NCBI RefSeq assembly: GCF_958295425.1 | Contig: NC_081140.1 | Coordinates: 13,477,433 to 13,541,432 of the forward strand | Direction: 5' to 3' | DNA: 64,000 nt | Source: Solea solea | Taxonomy: Eukaryota > Chordata > Actinopteri > Pleuronectiformes > Soleidae | In this document: positions 57,452 through 59,624 of the stretch, one piece after another | Layout: each line of letters starts with the position of its first letter | Numbering within the stretch: the first letter of the stretch is position 1 | Notes under the pieces: model-generated | Seen by the model: the letters and a program-made list of their open reading frames with translations, nothing else | What the model was told of the DNA's origin: nothing | Databases searched by the model: none | Made by a program: the position numbers and the translations under genes

Positions 57452-58441
57452 TATGGTGATTTCATTGTCTTGTGTTTGAAGCCGAAGTTCCCGTTTTGTC
57501 TGGCCTACTGTGAAAAATCCCAGAGTCACTAGACTTAATTCGCCATGATAAATAATCTGTCTCTCTCATGTACGATGTGCATATCGTGCTCATCCGCTGA
57601 CAGCCGTGTGTACTTTCCCGTCACCTTGTTACTACACTTTGTCATTGTCGTCTACTTTTCTTCCTCTTTGGTTTCCCCTTTTTAAATTCTCTTTTTTTTT
57701 GTTAACCCACTTTCTTTTACGCTTGGACTTTTATTTTCGTCCCCCCCATGTCTCGTGTCTCACTCCCCTCAGCCAGTCACTCACGCATAATTATGTTTTT
57801 AGGTTGGAGGTCTCCAGTTGGAGGGATGTAGTTTTGACGGTGCCCATCTTTGTGAGAATCAACACAATTCTCCCAGTGTGTCGGCTGTTCCACCCTGCTA
57901 CATGGCCTGGGTCCCACAAGTATGTGTTTGTGTTTAAAAAAACATCAACATACTGAATTCTTACCTGCTAAAAAGTAGAGAATTATTGCTTTTTATAATA
58001 GGTCAACAAAATCACAACTGTTTATATCCATGGTTTTATCAGAAGCCAAAATATAATCTATAATGATATAAAACAACAGCATCATCTCACAAATGTAGTA
58101 TTTTTACTATTTAATGTAACCTAGGACAGTGTAGACCATTTTTTTGCCTTTCCATGATATCATTATGATACTTAACTAATAAATTGCTCAGTTATCCAGC
58201 TCTGATAGAACGCTATCAATATTTTATCACTCCACTGCTTGAATATACAGTAATTGTGAATTTTTGCTTTCGATCATAGAGCTCGGTCGCTGACTCAGCT
58301 GGATCAGAGGAGACTATCTGGCTGCCTCTGTACACCAGCGCAGAGAGGGTGAAGGTGGTCACGCACATCTGCCTGCCCTGTGGCGCCAACCCTAACCAGT
58401 GGATACAGACAGGAGCTGCTCTCTTTCTCAAGCAGCAGTGA
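87..58441 (+). CDS. dync2h1: Cytoplasmic dynein 2 heavy chain 1, 3' part of gene (45 exons, C-terminal ~1756 residues)
   Basis: Spliced coding span of the heavy chain of dynein-2, the AAA+ motor that hauls intraflagellar transport trains from the ciliary tip back to the base. Seen in sequence: 45 exons with GT-AG introns and matching phases, open throughout, ending in TGA at 58439-58441. Order of parts: AAA4 (about residues 60-320), stalk coiled coil 1 (about 346-440), microtubule-binding tip (about 445-545), coiled coil 2 (about 550-655), AAA5 (about 655-870), buttress coiled coil (about 860-945), AAA6 (about 1140-1340) and C-terminal domain to 1756. Assignment to DYNC2H1 rather than DYNC1H1 or axonemal chains rests on recognised paralogue-specific runs such as [28 protein letters not shown] and [19 protein letters not shown]. 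The human protein is about 4300 residues, so roughly 2550 N-terminal residues and the promoter lie upstream. Domain limits are estimates from the family. Confidence 0.96.
742..990 (+). CDS. dync2h1: dync2h1 exon 2 (AAA4 Walker A)
   Basis: Encodes 83 residues from [13 protein letters not shown] to HFSNDLKT, phase 0 at both ends (acceptor cctgaag, donor gtaaga). The AAA4 P-loop is GRSGVGRHT at residues 96-104 (865-891): GxxGxGR with Arg, codon 883-885, where the canonical Lys would be. The following [17 protein letters not shown] is typical of DYNC2H1 AAA4. Confidence 0.95.
1326..1434 (+). CDS. dync2h1: dync2h1 exon 3 (AAA4 Walker B)
   Basis: Reads [20 protein letters not shown] then [16 protein letters not shown] and ends phase 1. 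The Walker B strand is VVLLLED: Glu (1374-1376) precedes Asp (1377-1379), the reverse of the usual hhhhDE. Acceptor gtgtag, donor gtgtgt. Confidence 0.95.
1735..1848 (+). CDS. dync2h1: dync2h1 exon 4 (AAA4)
   Basis: Starts in phase 1 (completing Gly) and encodes [20 protein letters not shown] through YNYFLY, ending phase 1. GEVPGLY plus a downstream acidic helix is the standard dynein AAA4 insert. Donor gtcagt is placed so that the split codon a|ga gives Arg with the next exon. Confidence 0.94.
2265..2407 (+). CDS. dync2h1: dync2h1 exon 5 (AAA4)
   Basis: Encodes (R)[18 protein letters not shown] and continues to WTENSMKK, ending phase 0 at donor gtcaga. NLHIVLIMD is the AAA4 sensor-I strand; the following Cys-rich [12 protein letters not shown] run is characteristic of DYNC2H1. 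Confidence 0.95.
2723..2819 (+). CDS. dync2h1: dync2h1 exon 6 (Gly-rich linker in AAA4)
   Basis: Encodes [20 protein letters not shown] and then a charged stretch to GTDS, ending phase 1 (donor gtaaaa). The run of eight Gly comes from a GGA/GGC trinucleotide array at about 2751-2777. This is a low-constraint part of the AAA4 lid; I recall a lower-complexity, Lys-rich stretch at the same place in the human protein. The exon is needed to bridge phase 0 to phase 1. Confidence 0.86.
3329..3489 (+). CDS. dync2h1: dync2h1 exon 7 (end of AAA4)
   Basis: Encodes (G)[19 protein letters not shown] through [18 protein letters not shown] to RQQHLQ. IHESC and PSxYMxFLxVY mark the last helices of dynein AAA4 leading into the stalk. 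Phase 1 in, phase 0 out; acceptor aagcag, donor gtaaaa. Confidence 0.95.
3703..3840 (+). CDS. dync2h1: dync2h1 exon 8 (stalk coiled coil 1)
   Basis: Encodes [20 protein letters not shown] through [10 protein letters not shown] (residues 346-391). The heptad-like pattern with GVSKLNEAK is the start of the stalk coiled coil that signals between the AAA ring and the microtubule-binding tip. Phase 0 both ends. The acceptor follows a long T run at 3671-3689. A CTCTT array starts 100 nt after the donor. Confidence 0.95.
3941..4043 (+). repeat. (CTCTT)n pentanucleotide array, about 20 units
   Basis: Uninterrupted CTCTT repeats for 100 bp plus a partial unit, in the intron after exon 8. The array lies on the sense strand as pure pyrimidine. 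It creates long spurious open frames on both strands that are not genes. Confidence 0.98.
4674..4787 (+). CDS. dync2h1: dync2h1 exon 9 (stalk coiled coil 1)
   Basis: Encodes 38 residues, [20 protein letters not shown] to DDELREVQ, a highly charged coiled-coil segment of the ascending stalk helix. Phase 0 both ends; acceptor gtccag, donor gtaagt. Confidence 0.95.
4957..5117 (+). CDS. dync2h1: dync2h1 exon 10 (stalk to microtubule-binding domain)
   Basis: Encodes [20 protein letters not shown], then [29 protein letters not shown] across the tip, ending mid-codon (phase 2). The IRSLRxPP motif at the top of coiled coil 1 and the following helices form the entry into the microtubule-binding domain. 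Confidence 0.96.
5700..5823 (+). CDS. dync2h1: dync2h1 exon 11 (microtubule-binding domain)
   Basis: Completes Ser, then encodes [20 protein letters not shown] through [10 protein letters not shown]. Short helices and the NxxxxFDPK end are typical of the dynein tip domain. Phase 2 in, phase 0 out; acceptor ttgtag. Confidence 0.95.
5970..6091 (+). CDS. dync2h1: dync2h1 exon 12 (tip to coiled coil 2)
   Basis: Encodes [20 protein letters not shown], then [20 protein letters not shown], ending phase 2. [12 protein letters not shown] is the conserved return from the microtubule-binding tip into the descending stalk helix. Confidence 0.95.
6304..6390 (+). CDS. dync2h1: dync2h1 exon 13 (stalk coiled coil 2)
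   Basis: Encodes (E)[19 protein letters not shown] to VSDLKD(K). Regular charged heptads; phase 2 in and phase 2 out. A (GT)n tract at about 6279-6297 sits directly before the acceptor. Confidence 0.95.
6848..6974 (+). CDS. dync2h1: dync2h1 exon 14 (stalk coiled coil 2)
   Basis: Encodes [20 protein letters not shown] through [12 protein letters not shown], the base of the descending stalk helix; the terminal RWN is a near-universal dynein marker. Phase 2 in, phase 0 out. Confidence 0.95.
6975..8011 (+). other. Intron 14 with (GT)n and an interspersed repeat piece
   Basis: Noncoding. Holds a GT/GC dinucleotide tract at 7076-7143 and a common teleost repeat fragment at about 7455-7545. Nothing else recognised. 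Confidence 0.8.
7455..7545 (+). repeat. Teleost interspersed repeat fragment
   Basis: Contains the series CCTTTATTTTACCAG, TTGAGATTGCAAATCTC and GGCCAAGAGGCAGCAGCA, which I recognise as a dispersed fish repeat, probably a LINE/SINE 3' end. Family name not assigned. Confidence 0.55.
8012..8153 (+). CDS. dync2h1: dync2h1 exon 15 (start of AAA5)
   Basis: Encodes [20 protein letters not shown] then [20 protein letters not shown], ending phase 1. AAAFxxYLxxxP is the standard entry to dynein AAA5 after the stalk. Confidence 0.95.
8154..9134 (+). other. Intron 15, no gene
   Basis: AT-rich noncoding sequence with an (AT)n tract at about 8556-8590. No recognised transposon or RNA gene. Confidence 0.75.
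9135..9244 (+). CDS. dync2h1: dync2h1 exon 16 (AAA5)
   Basis: Encodes (K)[18 protein letters not shown] then [18 protein letters not shown], phase 1 in, phase 0 out. W..EGLP.D.LS.ENA is a diagnostic dynein AAA5 motif. Confidence 0.96.
9521..9541 (+). CDS. dync2h1: dync2h1 exon 17, 21-nt microexon (AAA5), likely alternative
   Basis: Seven codons, INALKLR, between acceptor ctgccttcag and donor gtaaga. Both flanking junctions are phase 0, so including or skipping it keeps the frame. The upstream 40 nt hold a T run and two TGC triplets (in ttgcc and ctgcc), a feature of neural-type microexons. Two human DYNC2H1 isoforms, as I recall, differ by exactly seven residues, which fits a conserved optional 21-nt exon here. 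Whether it is used cannot be seen from the sequence. Confidence 0.72.
9797..9893 (+). repeat. SINE 3' part
   Basis: Contains CCCCTGAGCAAGGTATCC, ATTGCTCCCCAGGCGCT and AAGGAATTTCCCC, a series typical of the 3' body of a common fish SINE/LINE tail, on the + strand in intron 17. Confidence 0.6.
10223..10321 (+). CDS. dync2h1: dync2h1 exon 18 (AAA5)
   Basis: Encodes [20 protein letters not shown] to LEVISQQ; PFLIDPSxxATxWL is the AAA5 strand at the degenerate nucleotide site. Phase 0 both ends; acceptor ctcaag, donor gtaaac. Confidence 0.96.
10322..11325 (+). other. Intron 18, nothing recognised
   Basis: About 1 kb of noncoding sequence without an identifiable repeat, RNA gene or open frame of interest. 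Confidence 0.7.
11326..11449 (+). CDS. dync2h1: dync2h1 exon 19 (AAA5)
   Basis: Encodes [20 protein letters not shown] then [20 protein letters not shown], ending phase 1. AVRFGKxLIIQ and the PVLYPLL run are hallmark AAA5 sequence. Acceptor tctatag, donor gtatta. Confidence 0.97.
11450..12675 (+). other. Intron 19, nothing recognised
   Basis: Noncoding; a C homopolymer-rich tract lies at about 11660-11675. No confident transposon or RNA gene. Confidence 0.7.
12676..12839 (+). CDS. dync2h1: dync2h1 exon 20 (AAA5 end)
   Basis: Encodes (G)[38 protein letters not shown] and [16 protein letters not shown]. VNFTxTRxGLxxQLL is among the most conserved strings in all dynein heavy chains. Phase 1 in, phase 0 out. 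Confidence 0.97.
13125..13244 (+). CDS. dync2h1: dync2h1 exon 21 (buttress coiled coil)
   Basis: Encodes [20 protein letters not shown] then [20 protein letters not shown], 40 residues, phase 0 both ends. E+P+LE..+..L completes AAA5 and begins the buttress (strut) that braces the stalk. Acceptor gtttag, donor gtacac. Confidence 0.96.
13371..13985. mobile_element. TTAA-flanked foldback MITE (piggyBac-like), 615 bp
   Basis: Flanked by TTAA at 13367-13370 and 13986-13989; termini AGGGATAG and CTATCCCT are inverted. A second inverted block runs inside, for example gtggatgcaatgttgttaaa on the left against its complement near 13905-13935. No transposase frame. TTAA duplication suggests piggyBac mobilisation; the family name is inference. 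Confidence 0.72.
14967..15101 (+). CDS. dync2h1: dync2h1 exon 22 (buttress coiled coil)
   Basis: Encodes [20 protein letters not shown] then [20 protein letters not shown] to SLDQ. GNILEN.ELI..LN.TK is a universal dynein AAA5-AAA6 connector. Phase 0 both ends. Confidence 0.97.
15102..16700 (+). other. Intron 22 with short CA tract and repeat tail
   Basis: Noncoding; (CA)n-like sequence at 15117-15147 and a probable retroelement tail at 15165-15235. Rest not recognised. Confidence 0.7.
15165..15235 (-). repeat. Probable LINE/SINE 3' tail
   Basis: On the + strand reads CTTTATTGTCCCTC then GGGGGAAATTTGGTTTGCA, the complement of a frequent fish retroelement 3' end (AAATTTCCCC...GGGACAATAAA). 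Confidence 0.45.
16701..16844 (+). CDS. dync2h1: dync2h1 exon 23 (post-buttress helices)
   Basis: Encodes [40 protein letters not shown] and [25 protein letters not shown] is a dynein-wide signature. Phase 0 both ends; acceptor ctttcag, donor gtgact. Confidence 0.97.
16845..18601 (+). other. Intron 23, only simple repeats
   Basis: Noncoding; a (CA)n tract at about 17890-17917 and a (GT)n tract at 18579-18596 next to the acceptor. No recognised transposon. Confidence 0.7.
18602..18691 (+). CDS. dync2h1: dync2h1 exon 24 (linker before AAA6)
   Basis: Encodes [20 protein letters not shown] then [10 protein letters not shown], 30 residues, phase 0 both ends. Y.YV.R.LF+ leads into the conserved DQLMF helix of the next exon, 4.4 kb away. 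Confidence 0.96.
18858..18958 (-). repeat. tRNA-type SINE fragment
   Basis: Read on the minus strand it begins GGTGTGGTTCAGTAATAAAG, has a B-box-like GGTTATGGGTTCTATCCCA and then CTGGGCAAGACACTTAACAC, the usual order in fish tRNA-derived SINEs. Confidence 0.6.
19347..19860. mobile_element. TTAA-associated MITE (piggyBac-like), 514 bp
   Basis: Ends are inverted: CCTTTTAACACC on the left and GGTGTTAAAGGG on the right, followed by TTAA at 19861-19864; the left target copy is degenerate (taaa). The interior has CpG-rich sequence and no transposase. Confidence 0.6.
20855..21160. mobile_element. hAT-like MITE
   Basis: Ends are inverted: CTAGGACTGCAAC on the left and GTTGCAGCCCCAG on the right. 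The interior carries ATCGATTACTAAATTAA and GATAATCGATAAAG motifs seen in very abundant non-autonomous hAT elements of fishes. An 8-bp target duplication is not clear. Confidence 0.65.
21253..21845. mobile_element. Non-autonomous DNA transposon, 593 bp
   Basis: Left end CACTTGGCTCGGCATGGCTC matches, inverted, the right end GAGCTGTCCCAAGCCAAGTT, and outer bases also agree (CTATGA against CTATAC). Interior holds AGTACCAGGTACT. This is a common teleost element; superfamily not assigned. Confidence 0.6.
22502..22623. repeat. 122-bp module, copy A (paired with 24801-24923)
   Basis: About 120 bp running from ataagattt through tgaagtttgcagaatacat to cttgatagaaatccatcc, repeated with few differences at 24801-24923. 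At both places it abuts the (ATCC)n tail of a minus-strand SINE. Confidence 0.85.
22612..22732 (-). repeat. Teleost SINE, internally deleted copy
   Basis: Minus-strand copy: (GGAT)n tail at its low-coordinate end and, near the head, a B box in CCTGGGTTCGAGCCCTGG and AAGGGCCTTTCTGCATGGAG. Most of the body between about 22640 and 22650 is missing compared with the copy at 46634-46977. Confidence 0.7.
23110..23175 (+). CDS. dync2h1: dync2h1 exon 25 (linker before AAA6)
   Basis: Encodes [22 protein letters not shown], 22 residues, phase 0 both ends. F+..+LMFA is the classical dynein motif preceding AAA6. Acceptor ctcag, donor gtgagt. Confidence 0.95.
23304..23354 (+). CDS. dync2h1: dync2h1 exon 26 (linker before AAA6)
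   Basis: 51-nt exon encoding [17 protein letters not shown], phase 0 both ends; acceptor tgtag, donor gtaaga. Confidence 0.92.
23433..23486 (+). CDS. dync2h1: dync2h1 exon 27 (linker before AAA6)
   Basis: 54-nt exon encoding [18 protein letters not shown], phase 0 both ends. The P-W-I motif is the usual dynein site. Only 78 nt of intron separates it from exon 26. Confidence 0.93.
23690..23821 (+). CDS. dync2h1: dync2h1 exon 28 (linker before AAA6)
   Basis: Encodes [20 protein letters not shown] through [15 protein letters not shown], 44 residues, phase 0 both ends. P..+++.FQ. precedes the LL.V...RPDR segment in the next exon. Confidence 0.95.
24598..24670 (+). CDS. dync2h1: dync2h1 exon 29 (linker before AAA6)
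   Basis: Encodes [24 protein letters not shown](G), ending phase 1. LRPDR is one of the most invariant dynein strings. Donor gtaagt; the following intron is the longest in the window. Confidence 0.96.
24766..24802 (-). repeat. SINE tail remnant
   Basis: ATCCATCCATCCATTTTCTA followed by CTGCTTTATA, the 3' tail region of the same minus-strand SINE family, cut off just before the 122-bp module. Confidence 0.6.
24801..24923. repeat. 122-bp module, copy B (paired with 22502-22623)
   Basis: Second copy of the module, from taagattt to cttgatagaaatccatcc, differing mainly by a short indel near 24840. It is sandwiched between two SINE tails. Confidence 0.85.
24910..25175 (-). repeat. Teleost SINE, 5'-truncated copy
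   Basis: Begins with (ATCC)n, then ACTTTATCCTCCACAGGAGG, TCGCCAGTCCATCGCAGGG and GATTTTGGACTGTGGG, the same order as the full copy at 46634-46977. The tRNA-like head is missing. Confidence 0.8.
27085..27200 (+). repeat. Teleost SINE head fragment
   Basis: Plus-strand GTGATTAGCACTGGTGCCTC followed by CTGTTTGAGTCCCAG (B box) and GGGTTTTCTGGGTGCTC. Tail missing. Confidence 0.65.
27650..28273. mobile_element. TTAA-flanked MITE (piggyBac-like), 624 bp
   Basis: Exact TTAA at 27646-27649 and 28274-28277. Termini AGGTGACATCGA and TCTATGTCGCCT are inverted. Two copies of GTGATTGGCCAG lie inside. It holds short open frames but no transposase. Confidence 0.72.
28609..28682 (-). pseudogene. tRNA-Met(CAT)-like sequence
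   Basis: On the minus strand CAGTAGGCAAAGCATCAGTC then TCATAATCTGAAGGTTGTGAG follow an elongator tRNA-Met almost base for base, with anticodon CAT in a CTCATAA loop. The T loop is TTAAACC instead of TTCGANT and the acceptor stem has a mismatch, so it is a pseudogene or SINE head rather than a working tRNA. Confidence 0.7.
29608..29672 (-). pseudogene. tRNA-Met-like fragment
   Basis: Minus strand GTCAGTGTCATAATCTGAAG then ATTGTGAGTTTAAACCACAC matches the anticodon and T arms of tRNA-Met; the 5' half is decayed. Confidence 0.5.
30071..30109. repeat. (TA)n dinucleotide array
   Basis: About 39 bp of alternating TA in the middle of intron 29, flanked by further TATG-rich sequence. Confidence 0.95.
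31848..32008 (+). CDS. dync2h1: dync2h1 exon 30 (start of AAA6)
   Basis: Encodes (G)[38 protein letters not shown] and [10 protein letters not shown]. PVLIIxSPGxDP is the AAA6 degenerate P-loop region of dyneins. Phase 1 in, phase 0 out; acceptor ccctgcag, donor gtagaa. Confidence 0.97.
32281..32766 (-). mobile_element. Tc1-like transposon, internal-deletion remnant, 486 bp
   Basis: Inverted termini cactatacggacgaaagtat and (right end, complement) CAGTATATGGACAAAGGTAT; a TA lies at 32767-32768. Between them is a stretch of Tc1 transposase on the minus strand. A full element would be well over 1 kb, so most of the N-terminal coding part is gone. Confidence 0.8.
32427..32630 (-). pseudogene. 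Tc1 transposase C-terminal remnant
   Basis: Minus-strand frame with [20 protein letters not shown] and [19 protein letters not shown], matching the second Asp (HDxAPxH) and the final acidic residue (DLxPIE) of the Tc1 DDE catalytic triad. After IENL the frame departs from the family, so a frameshift is likely; no N-terminal DNA-binding part remains. Confidence 0.82.
33083..33208 (+). CDS. dync2h1: dync2h1 exon 31 (AAA6)
   Basis: Encodes [42 protein letters not shown]. SxGQGQ and the GDWLxLxNxHL strand are universal AAA6 motifs. Phase 0 both ends. Confidence 0.97.
33209..36087 (+). other. Intron 31, no gene recognised
   Basis: 2.9 kb noncoding. CA-rich tract at about 33975-34010 and a CCTTAACCCTAACC-type stretch at about 34074-34092. 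A 155-codon minus-strand open frame at 35477-35944 shows no recognisable domain. Confidence 0.65.
36088..36198 (+). CDS. dync2h1: dync2h1 exon 32 (AAA6)
   Basis: Encodes [20 protein letters not shown] then [17 protein letters not shown]. FRLWLTxExHPxFPxxLLQ is the AAA6 sensor-I region shared by all dyneins. Phase 0 both ends; acceptor actcag, donor gtactc. Confidence 0.97.
36199..38794 (+). other. Intron 32, no gene recognised
   Basis: 2.6 kb noncoding. A GC-richer block at about 36370-36680 gives open frames but resembles no protein I know. Rest is ordinary AT-rich intron. Confidence 0.6.
38795..38864 (+). CDS. dync2h1: dync2h1 exon 33 (AAA6)
   Basis: Encodes [23 protein letters not shown], ending phase 1. 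PPGLKxNLxRTY is the dynein AAA6 motif before the lid. Donor gttggt is weak-looking and is followed 16 nt later by an 84-bp CTCTT array. Confidence 0.96.
38881..38964 (+). repeat. (CTCTT)n pentanucleotide array, about 16-17 units
   Basis: Perfect TCTCT/CTCTT repeat at the very start of intron 33, same unit and strand as the array at 3941-4043. Sense strand is pure pyrimidine. Confidence 0.98.
39180..39265 (+). CDS. dync2h1: dync2h1 exon 34 (AAA6 lid)
   Basis: Encodes (G)[28 protein letters not shown], phase 1 in, phase 0 out. LFxLxWFHAxxQERRxYIPQ is the invariant AAA6 lid helix. Confidence 0.97.
41898..41972 (-). pseudogene. tRNA-Met(CAT)-like sequence, interrupted T arm
   Basis: Minus strand starts GCCTCGTTAGTGCAGTGGGC and continues AGCGCCTCAGTCTCATAATC TGAAGGTCATGAG, nearly identical to the 5' two-thirds of elongator tRNA-Met with CAT anticodon. 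A short duplication (aaggtcatg) replaces the T loop, so it cannot fold normally. Confidence 0.72.
42189..42231 (-). pseudogene. tRNA-Met-like 3' fragment
   Basis: Minus strand AGTTGTGAGTTCAAGCCACA CATGGGGCA matches the T arm and acceptor end of tRNA-Met; the 5' half is lost. It lies 220 bp from the copy at 41898-41972. Confidence 0.5.
42283..42334. repeat. Alternating GT/GC tract
   Basis: About 52 bp of strict purine-pyrimidine alternation with a GCGCGCGCGCG core inside (GT)n. Confidence 0.95.
42530..42935 (+). repeat. Possible teleost interspersed repeat
   Basis: Contains GAAGCCTTGAGATTTGTCAT near a CCATGTTAAGG and TTTTTGCAACCAGTGGAGTC ACTCC, strings I associate with a dispersed fish element. 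Ends are not defined. The 118-codon open frame inside (42613-42969) has no recognisable domain. Confidence 0.4.
43092..43167 (+). CDS. dync2h1: dync2h1 exon 35 (C-terminal domain)
   Basis: Encodes [25 protein letters not shown], ending phase 1. GW+KxYEFSxSDLRxxxxxL is the universal start of the dynein C-terminal domain. Acceptor atccag, donor gtaaga. Confidence 0.97.
43597..43811 (+). CDS. dync2h1: dync2h1 exon 36 (C-terminal domain)
   Basis: Largest exon after exon 2. Encodes (G)[39 protein letters not shown], then a basic loop with [12 protein letters not shown], to NSCSIL. YGGRIDNxxDxRxLxxYL is a dynein-wide signature. Phase 1 in, phase 0 out. Confidence 0.97.
43812..44840 (+). other. Intron 36, no gene recognised
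   Basis: Ordinary AT-rich noncoding sequence with a (GT)n tract at about 44788-44812 near the acceptor. Confidence 0.7.
44841..44945 (+). CDS. dync2h1: dync2h1 exon 37 (C-terminal domain)
   Basis: Encodes [35 protein letters not shown], phase 0 both ends. The P..D.P..FGLP.NI dynein motif is plain. Acceptor ttctcag, donor gtgcaa. Confidence 0.97.
44946..48867 (+). other. Intron 37 with SINE and microsatellites
   Basis: 3.9 kb. Holds (GT)n at 46041-46069, a complete SINE at 46634-46977, (CT)n at about 47553-47595, an ATA/ATAA-rich tract at 47663-47722 and (CA)n at 48163-48190. No gene recognised. Confidence 0.75.
46634..46977 (-). mobile_element. Near-complete teleost SINE with 13-bp target duplication
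   Basis: Flanked by identical catactaaagtcc at 46621-46633 and 46978-46990. On the minus strand it starts GGGCCACACAGTTGGTGTAG AGGTTAGCAC (A-box-like), passes AAGGGCCTTTCTGCATGGAG and GGACTGGCGA-type sequence, and ends GCGGTAGCAGATGGATGGAT. Target duplication length and the simple-repeat tail indicate LINE-mediated retroposition. Confidence 0.85.
48868..48984 (+). CDS. dync2h1: dync2h1 exon 38 (C-terminal domain)
   Basis: Encodes [39 protein letters not shown], 39 residues, phase 0 both ends; acceptor ttcccag, donor gtcagt. SKFDRExW is DYNC2H1-specific in my recollection. Confidence 0.96.
48985..50861 (+). other. Intron 38 with possible MITE and SINE-head pieces
   Basis: 1.9 kb. AAAGGTCCATTCAGTGTGTG with following AAAATTAGGTGAAA at about 49125-49160 resembles the end of a common fish MITE; no matching other end seen. 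A tRNA-like piece lies at 50594-50660. Rest unrecognised. Confidence 0.5.
50594..50660 (+). repeat. tRNA-derived SINE head
   Basis: GGTGGTTCAGTGGTTAGCAC (A box) followed at proper spacing by GTGAGTTTGAACTCGGTGG (B box). No SINE body is obvious downstream. Confidence 0.55.
50862..50969 (+). CDS. dync2h1: dync2h1 exon 39 (C-terminal domain)
   Basis: Encodes [36 protein letters not shown], phase 0 both ends. LEQFNAxRLVQ is a strong DYNC2H1 marker. Acceptor catcag, donor gtatgt. Confidence 0.96.
50970..52291 (+). other. Intron 39, no gene recognised
   Basis: 1.3 kb noncoding apart from the CTG array. Confidence 0.7.
51117..51152 (+). repeat. (CTG)12 trinucleotide array
   Basis: Twelve uninterrupted CTG units on the sense strand in intron 39, 147 nt after the donor. 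Confidence 0.97.
52292..52393 (+). CDS. dync2h1: dync2h1 exon 40 (C-terminal domain)
   Basis: Encodes [34 protein letters not shown], 34 residues, phase 0 both ends. VHxSLxxLxKVIRGTxLL is the dynein C-terminal domain helix pair. Confidence 0.96.
53130..53149. repeat. Poly(A) run in intron 40
   Basis: About 20 A residues after tatatttaa; could be the tail of a decayed retrocopy but nothing upstream supports that. Confidence 0.8.
53676..54300 (+). mobile_element. 5'-truncated RTE-type LINE, 3' end
   Basis: Conceptual pieces [49 protein letters not shown] and [20 protein letters not shown] then [20 protein letters not shown] follow the C-terminal end of RTE-like reverse-transcriptase proteins in order, in more than one frame and with stops. 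The tail TGGCGCCCCCTAAAGGGAGA is typical of these elements' 3' end. Dead copy. Confidence 0.82.
54679..54768 (+). CDS. dync2h1: dync2h1 exon 41 (C-terminal domain)
   Basis: Encodes [20 protein letters not shown] sequence (actual: [20 protein letters not shown]) and [12 protein letters not shown]...WEGP..P..YL is conserved in all heavy chains. Phase 0 both ends. Confidence 0.96.
54769..56614 (+). other. Intron 41, no gene recognised
   Basis: 1.8 kb. A CpG-rich CCCGCCCGCCCG patch lies at about 55397-55415 with CTGCCTGTCTG repeats after it, giving Cys-rich open frames that are compositional. Nothing else recognised. Confidence 0.65.
56615..56724 (+). CDS. dync2h1: dync2h1 exon 42 (C-terminal domain)
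   Basis: Encodes [36 protein letters not shown], ending phase 2. LDLSxLFxPxxFLxALRQxTAR is the dynein beta-barrel entry motif. Confidence 0.97.
56825..56906 (+). CDS. dync2h1: dync2h1 exon 43 (C-terminal domain)
   Basis: Completes Arg, then [27 protein letters not shown]; phase 2 in, phase 0 out. Only 100 nt of intron precedes it. A (CA)n tract follows at about 56921-56953. Confidence 0.95.
56907..57802 (+). other. Intron 43, microsatellites only
   Basis: Contains (CA)n at 56921-56953, (CA)n at 57349-57376 and (CT)n at about 57419-57449. No gene or transposon recognised. Confidence 0.75.
57803..57919 (+). CDS. dync2h1: dync2h1 exon 44 (C-terminal beta-barrel)
   Basis: Encodes [39 protein letters not shown], phase 0 both ends. 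[14 protein letters not shown] is the dynein C-terminal barrel motif. Confidence 0.97.
58280..58441 (+). CDS. dync2h1: dync2h1 exon 45 (last coding exon, stop)
   Basis: Encodes [53 protein letters not shown] and TGA at 58439-58441. PLYTSAxRxxVV and the GxALFLxxx end match the DYNC2H1 C-terminus, so the protein is complete at this end. Confidence 0.97.
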   Translation, partial: SSVADSAGSEETIWLPLYTSAERVKVVTHICLPCGANPNQWIQTGAALFLKQQ

Positions 58442-58802
58442 AGGGATGTCATTTATAGTGAGGGCAAGAACACGGAGTTAGTGTCAGCAAGGCCCTTTTA
58501 TAAACTGTCACATTATGCCATTATCATTTGCATAATGTGATGCAAGGTAAAGGACCAGAGAGGGAATACAACAAAAGCTGCTTTCAGTAATACATGAATG
58601 AAACAGCCTTTTAGTCTTTTCAAGCACAGTGGTAGCGAAACCTAGAAAATCAAAATTAAATAAAAACATGATTTGGACAGCGCTTGTTTGAATGTCATGT
58701 TGTATTTTGCTGAAAATGTTTAGCCTTGAATATTTATTCACTGTTATTATGTTGCAGAAGTGTATTTTTCACCCTATTCGTACAAAATAAAGATCAAATA
58801 AA
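58442..58802 (+). other. dync2h1: dync2h1 3' UTR with poly(A) signals
   Basis: AATAAA at 58659-58664, 58786-58791 and 58797-58802; the last two are 5 nt apart and probably set the main 3' end near 58815-58825. The UTR would be about 370 nt. Exact cleavage site is inferred. Confidence 0.7.
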
Positions 58803-58915
58803 TGTCATTATTGTGATTTTTCACAACCAAAACAGTGGGGGGGGGGGGGGTTAAAGTTAGGATTAAGATGTGAATTGTGGTCAGATTAAAAAGTGCATGT
58901 AAAAAAACTTCATCG
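58622..58915 (+). repeat. Duplicated 3'-end segment, copy A
   Basis: From aagcacagtgg through agccttgaatatttattcac, the poly(A) signals, a G14 run (58837-58850) and aattgtggtcagattaaa to catcg. It matches 59625-59958 along its full length at an offset of about 1 kb. Confidence 0.93.
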
Positions 58916-59273
58916 GACTTTGAAACCCGACACAGGAATGTGTTACTAACCACCTCGCCAACTTGGACTGATTACACAGTTGCTTAGCATTTTAAAAATG
59001 TAGGTTTCAGGTGGTGTAAAGTTCAGCAGCTTTATCTGCTCTGAACCACTAAAGAAGCAGAATACAGGCACGTTAAGTTGGGACCAAAAGCAGCTGAGCA
59101 TGGCTGTTTGTCAGTGTTAGTACACAATACTAATGTAAATGCAGCGATATCAAACCACCTGTAGAGAGGTGAGGTTCACCTGCTTTGGTTCCCCTCTAAA
59201 GCAGGTACGTGTGTCCTCTGGTGGACACAGCTCTGTCCTTTCCTCTGTATGGACAGCAGTGTACACAAACATA

Positions 59274-59560
59274 GGGCACACGGCGACACAGTGGGAAGCA
59301 CTGTTGCCTCATAGCAGGGAGGTCTGGGTTTGCAACCCGGTACGACTGAGGGCCTTTCTGTACGGAGTTTGTTAAAAACATGCAGAGCTTAATTAGACAT
59401 TCTAAATTAACCGTAGGTGTGTGCGTCAGTGGTTGTTTGTCTCTGTATATCGTTGTCCTCGCGATGGACTGGCGACATGTCCAGCCATTCATCCAATGTC
59501 AGCTGGGATTGGTTCAAGCTCCCTTTGACCCTCATGGTGAGGATAAAGCGGTAGAATGAA
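59274..59560 (+). mobile_element. Teleost SINE, plus strand
   Basis: GGCGACACAGTGGGAAGCAC then TGTTGCCTCATAGCAGGGAG, a B-box-like GGGTTTGCAACCC, GAGGGCCTTTCTGTACGGAG, GCGATGGACTGGCGAC and AGGATAAAGCGGTAGAATGA. Flanked by TGTACACA at 59260-59267 and 59561-59568. It sits between the two 3'-end copies. Confidence 0.8.
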
Positions 59561-59624
59561 TGTACACACTCAACAACACAGAGGTGGTTTAGCTGCAGTT
59601 TTTTTCTCTCACAGCACAGAGTAA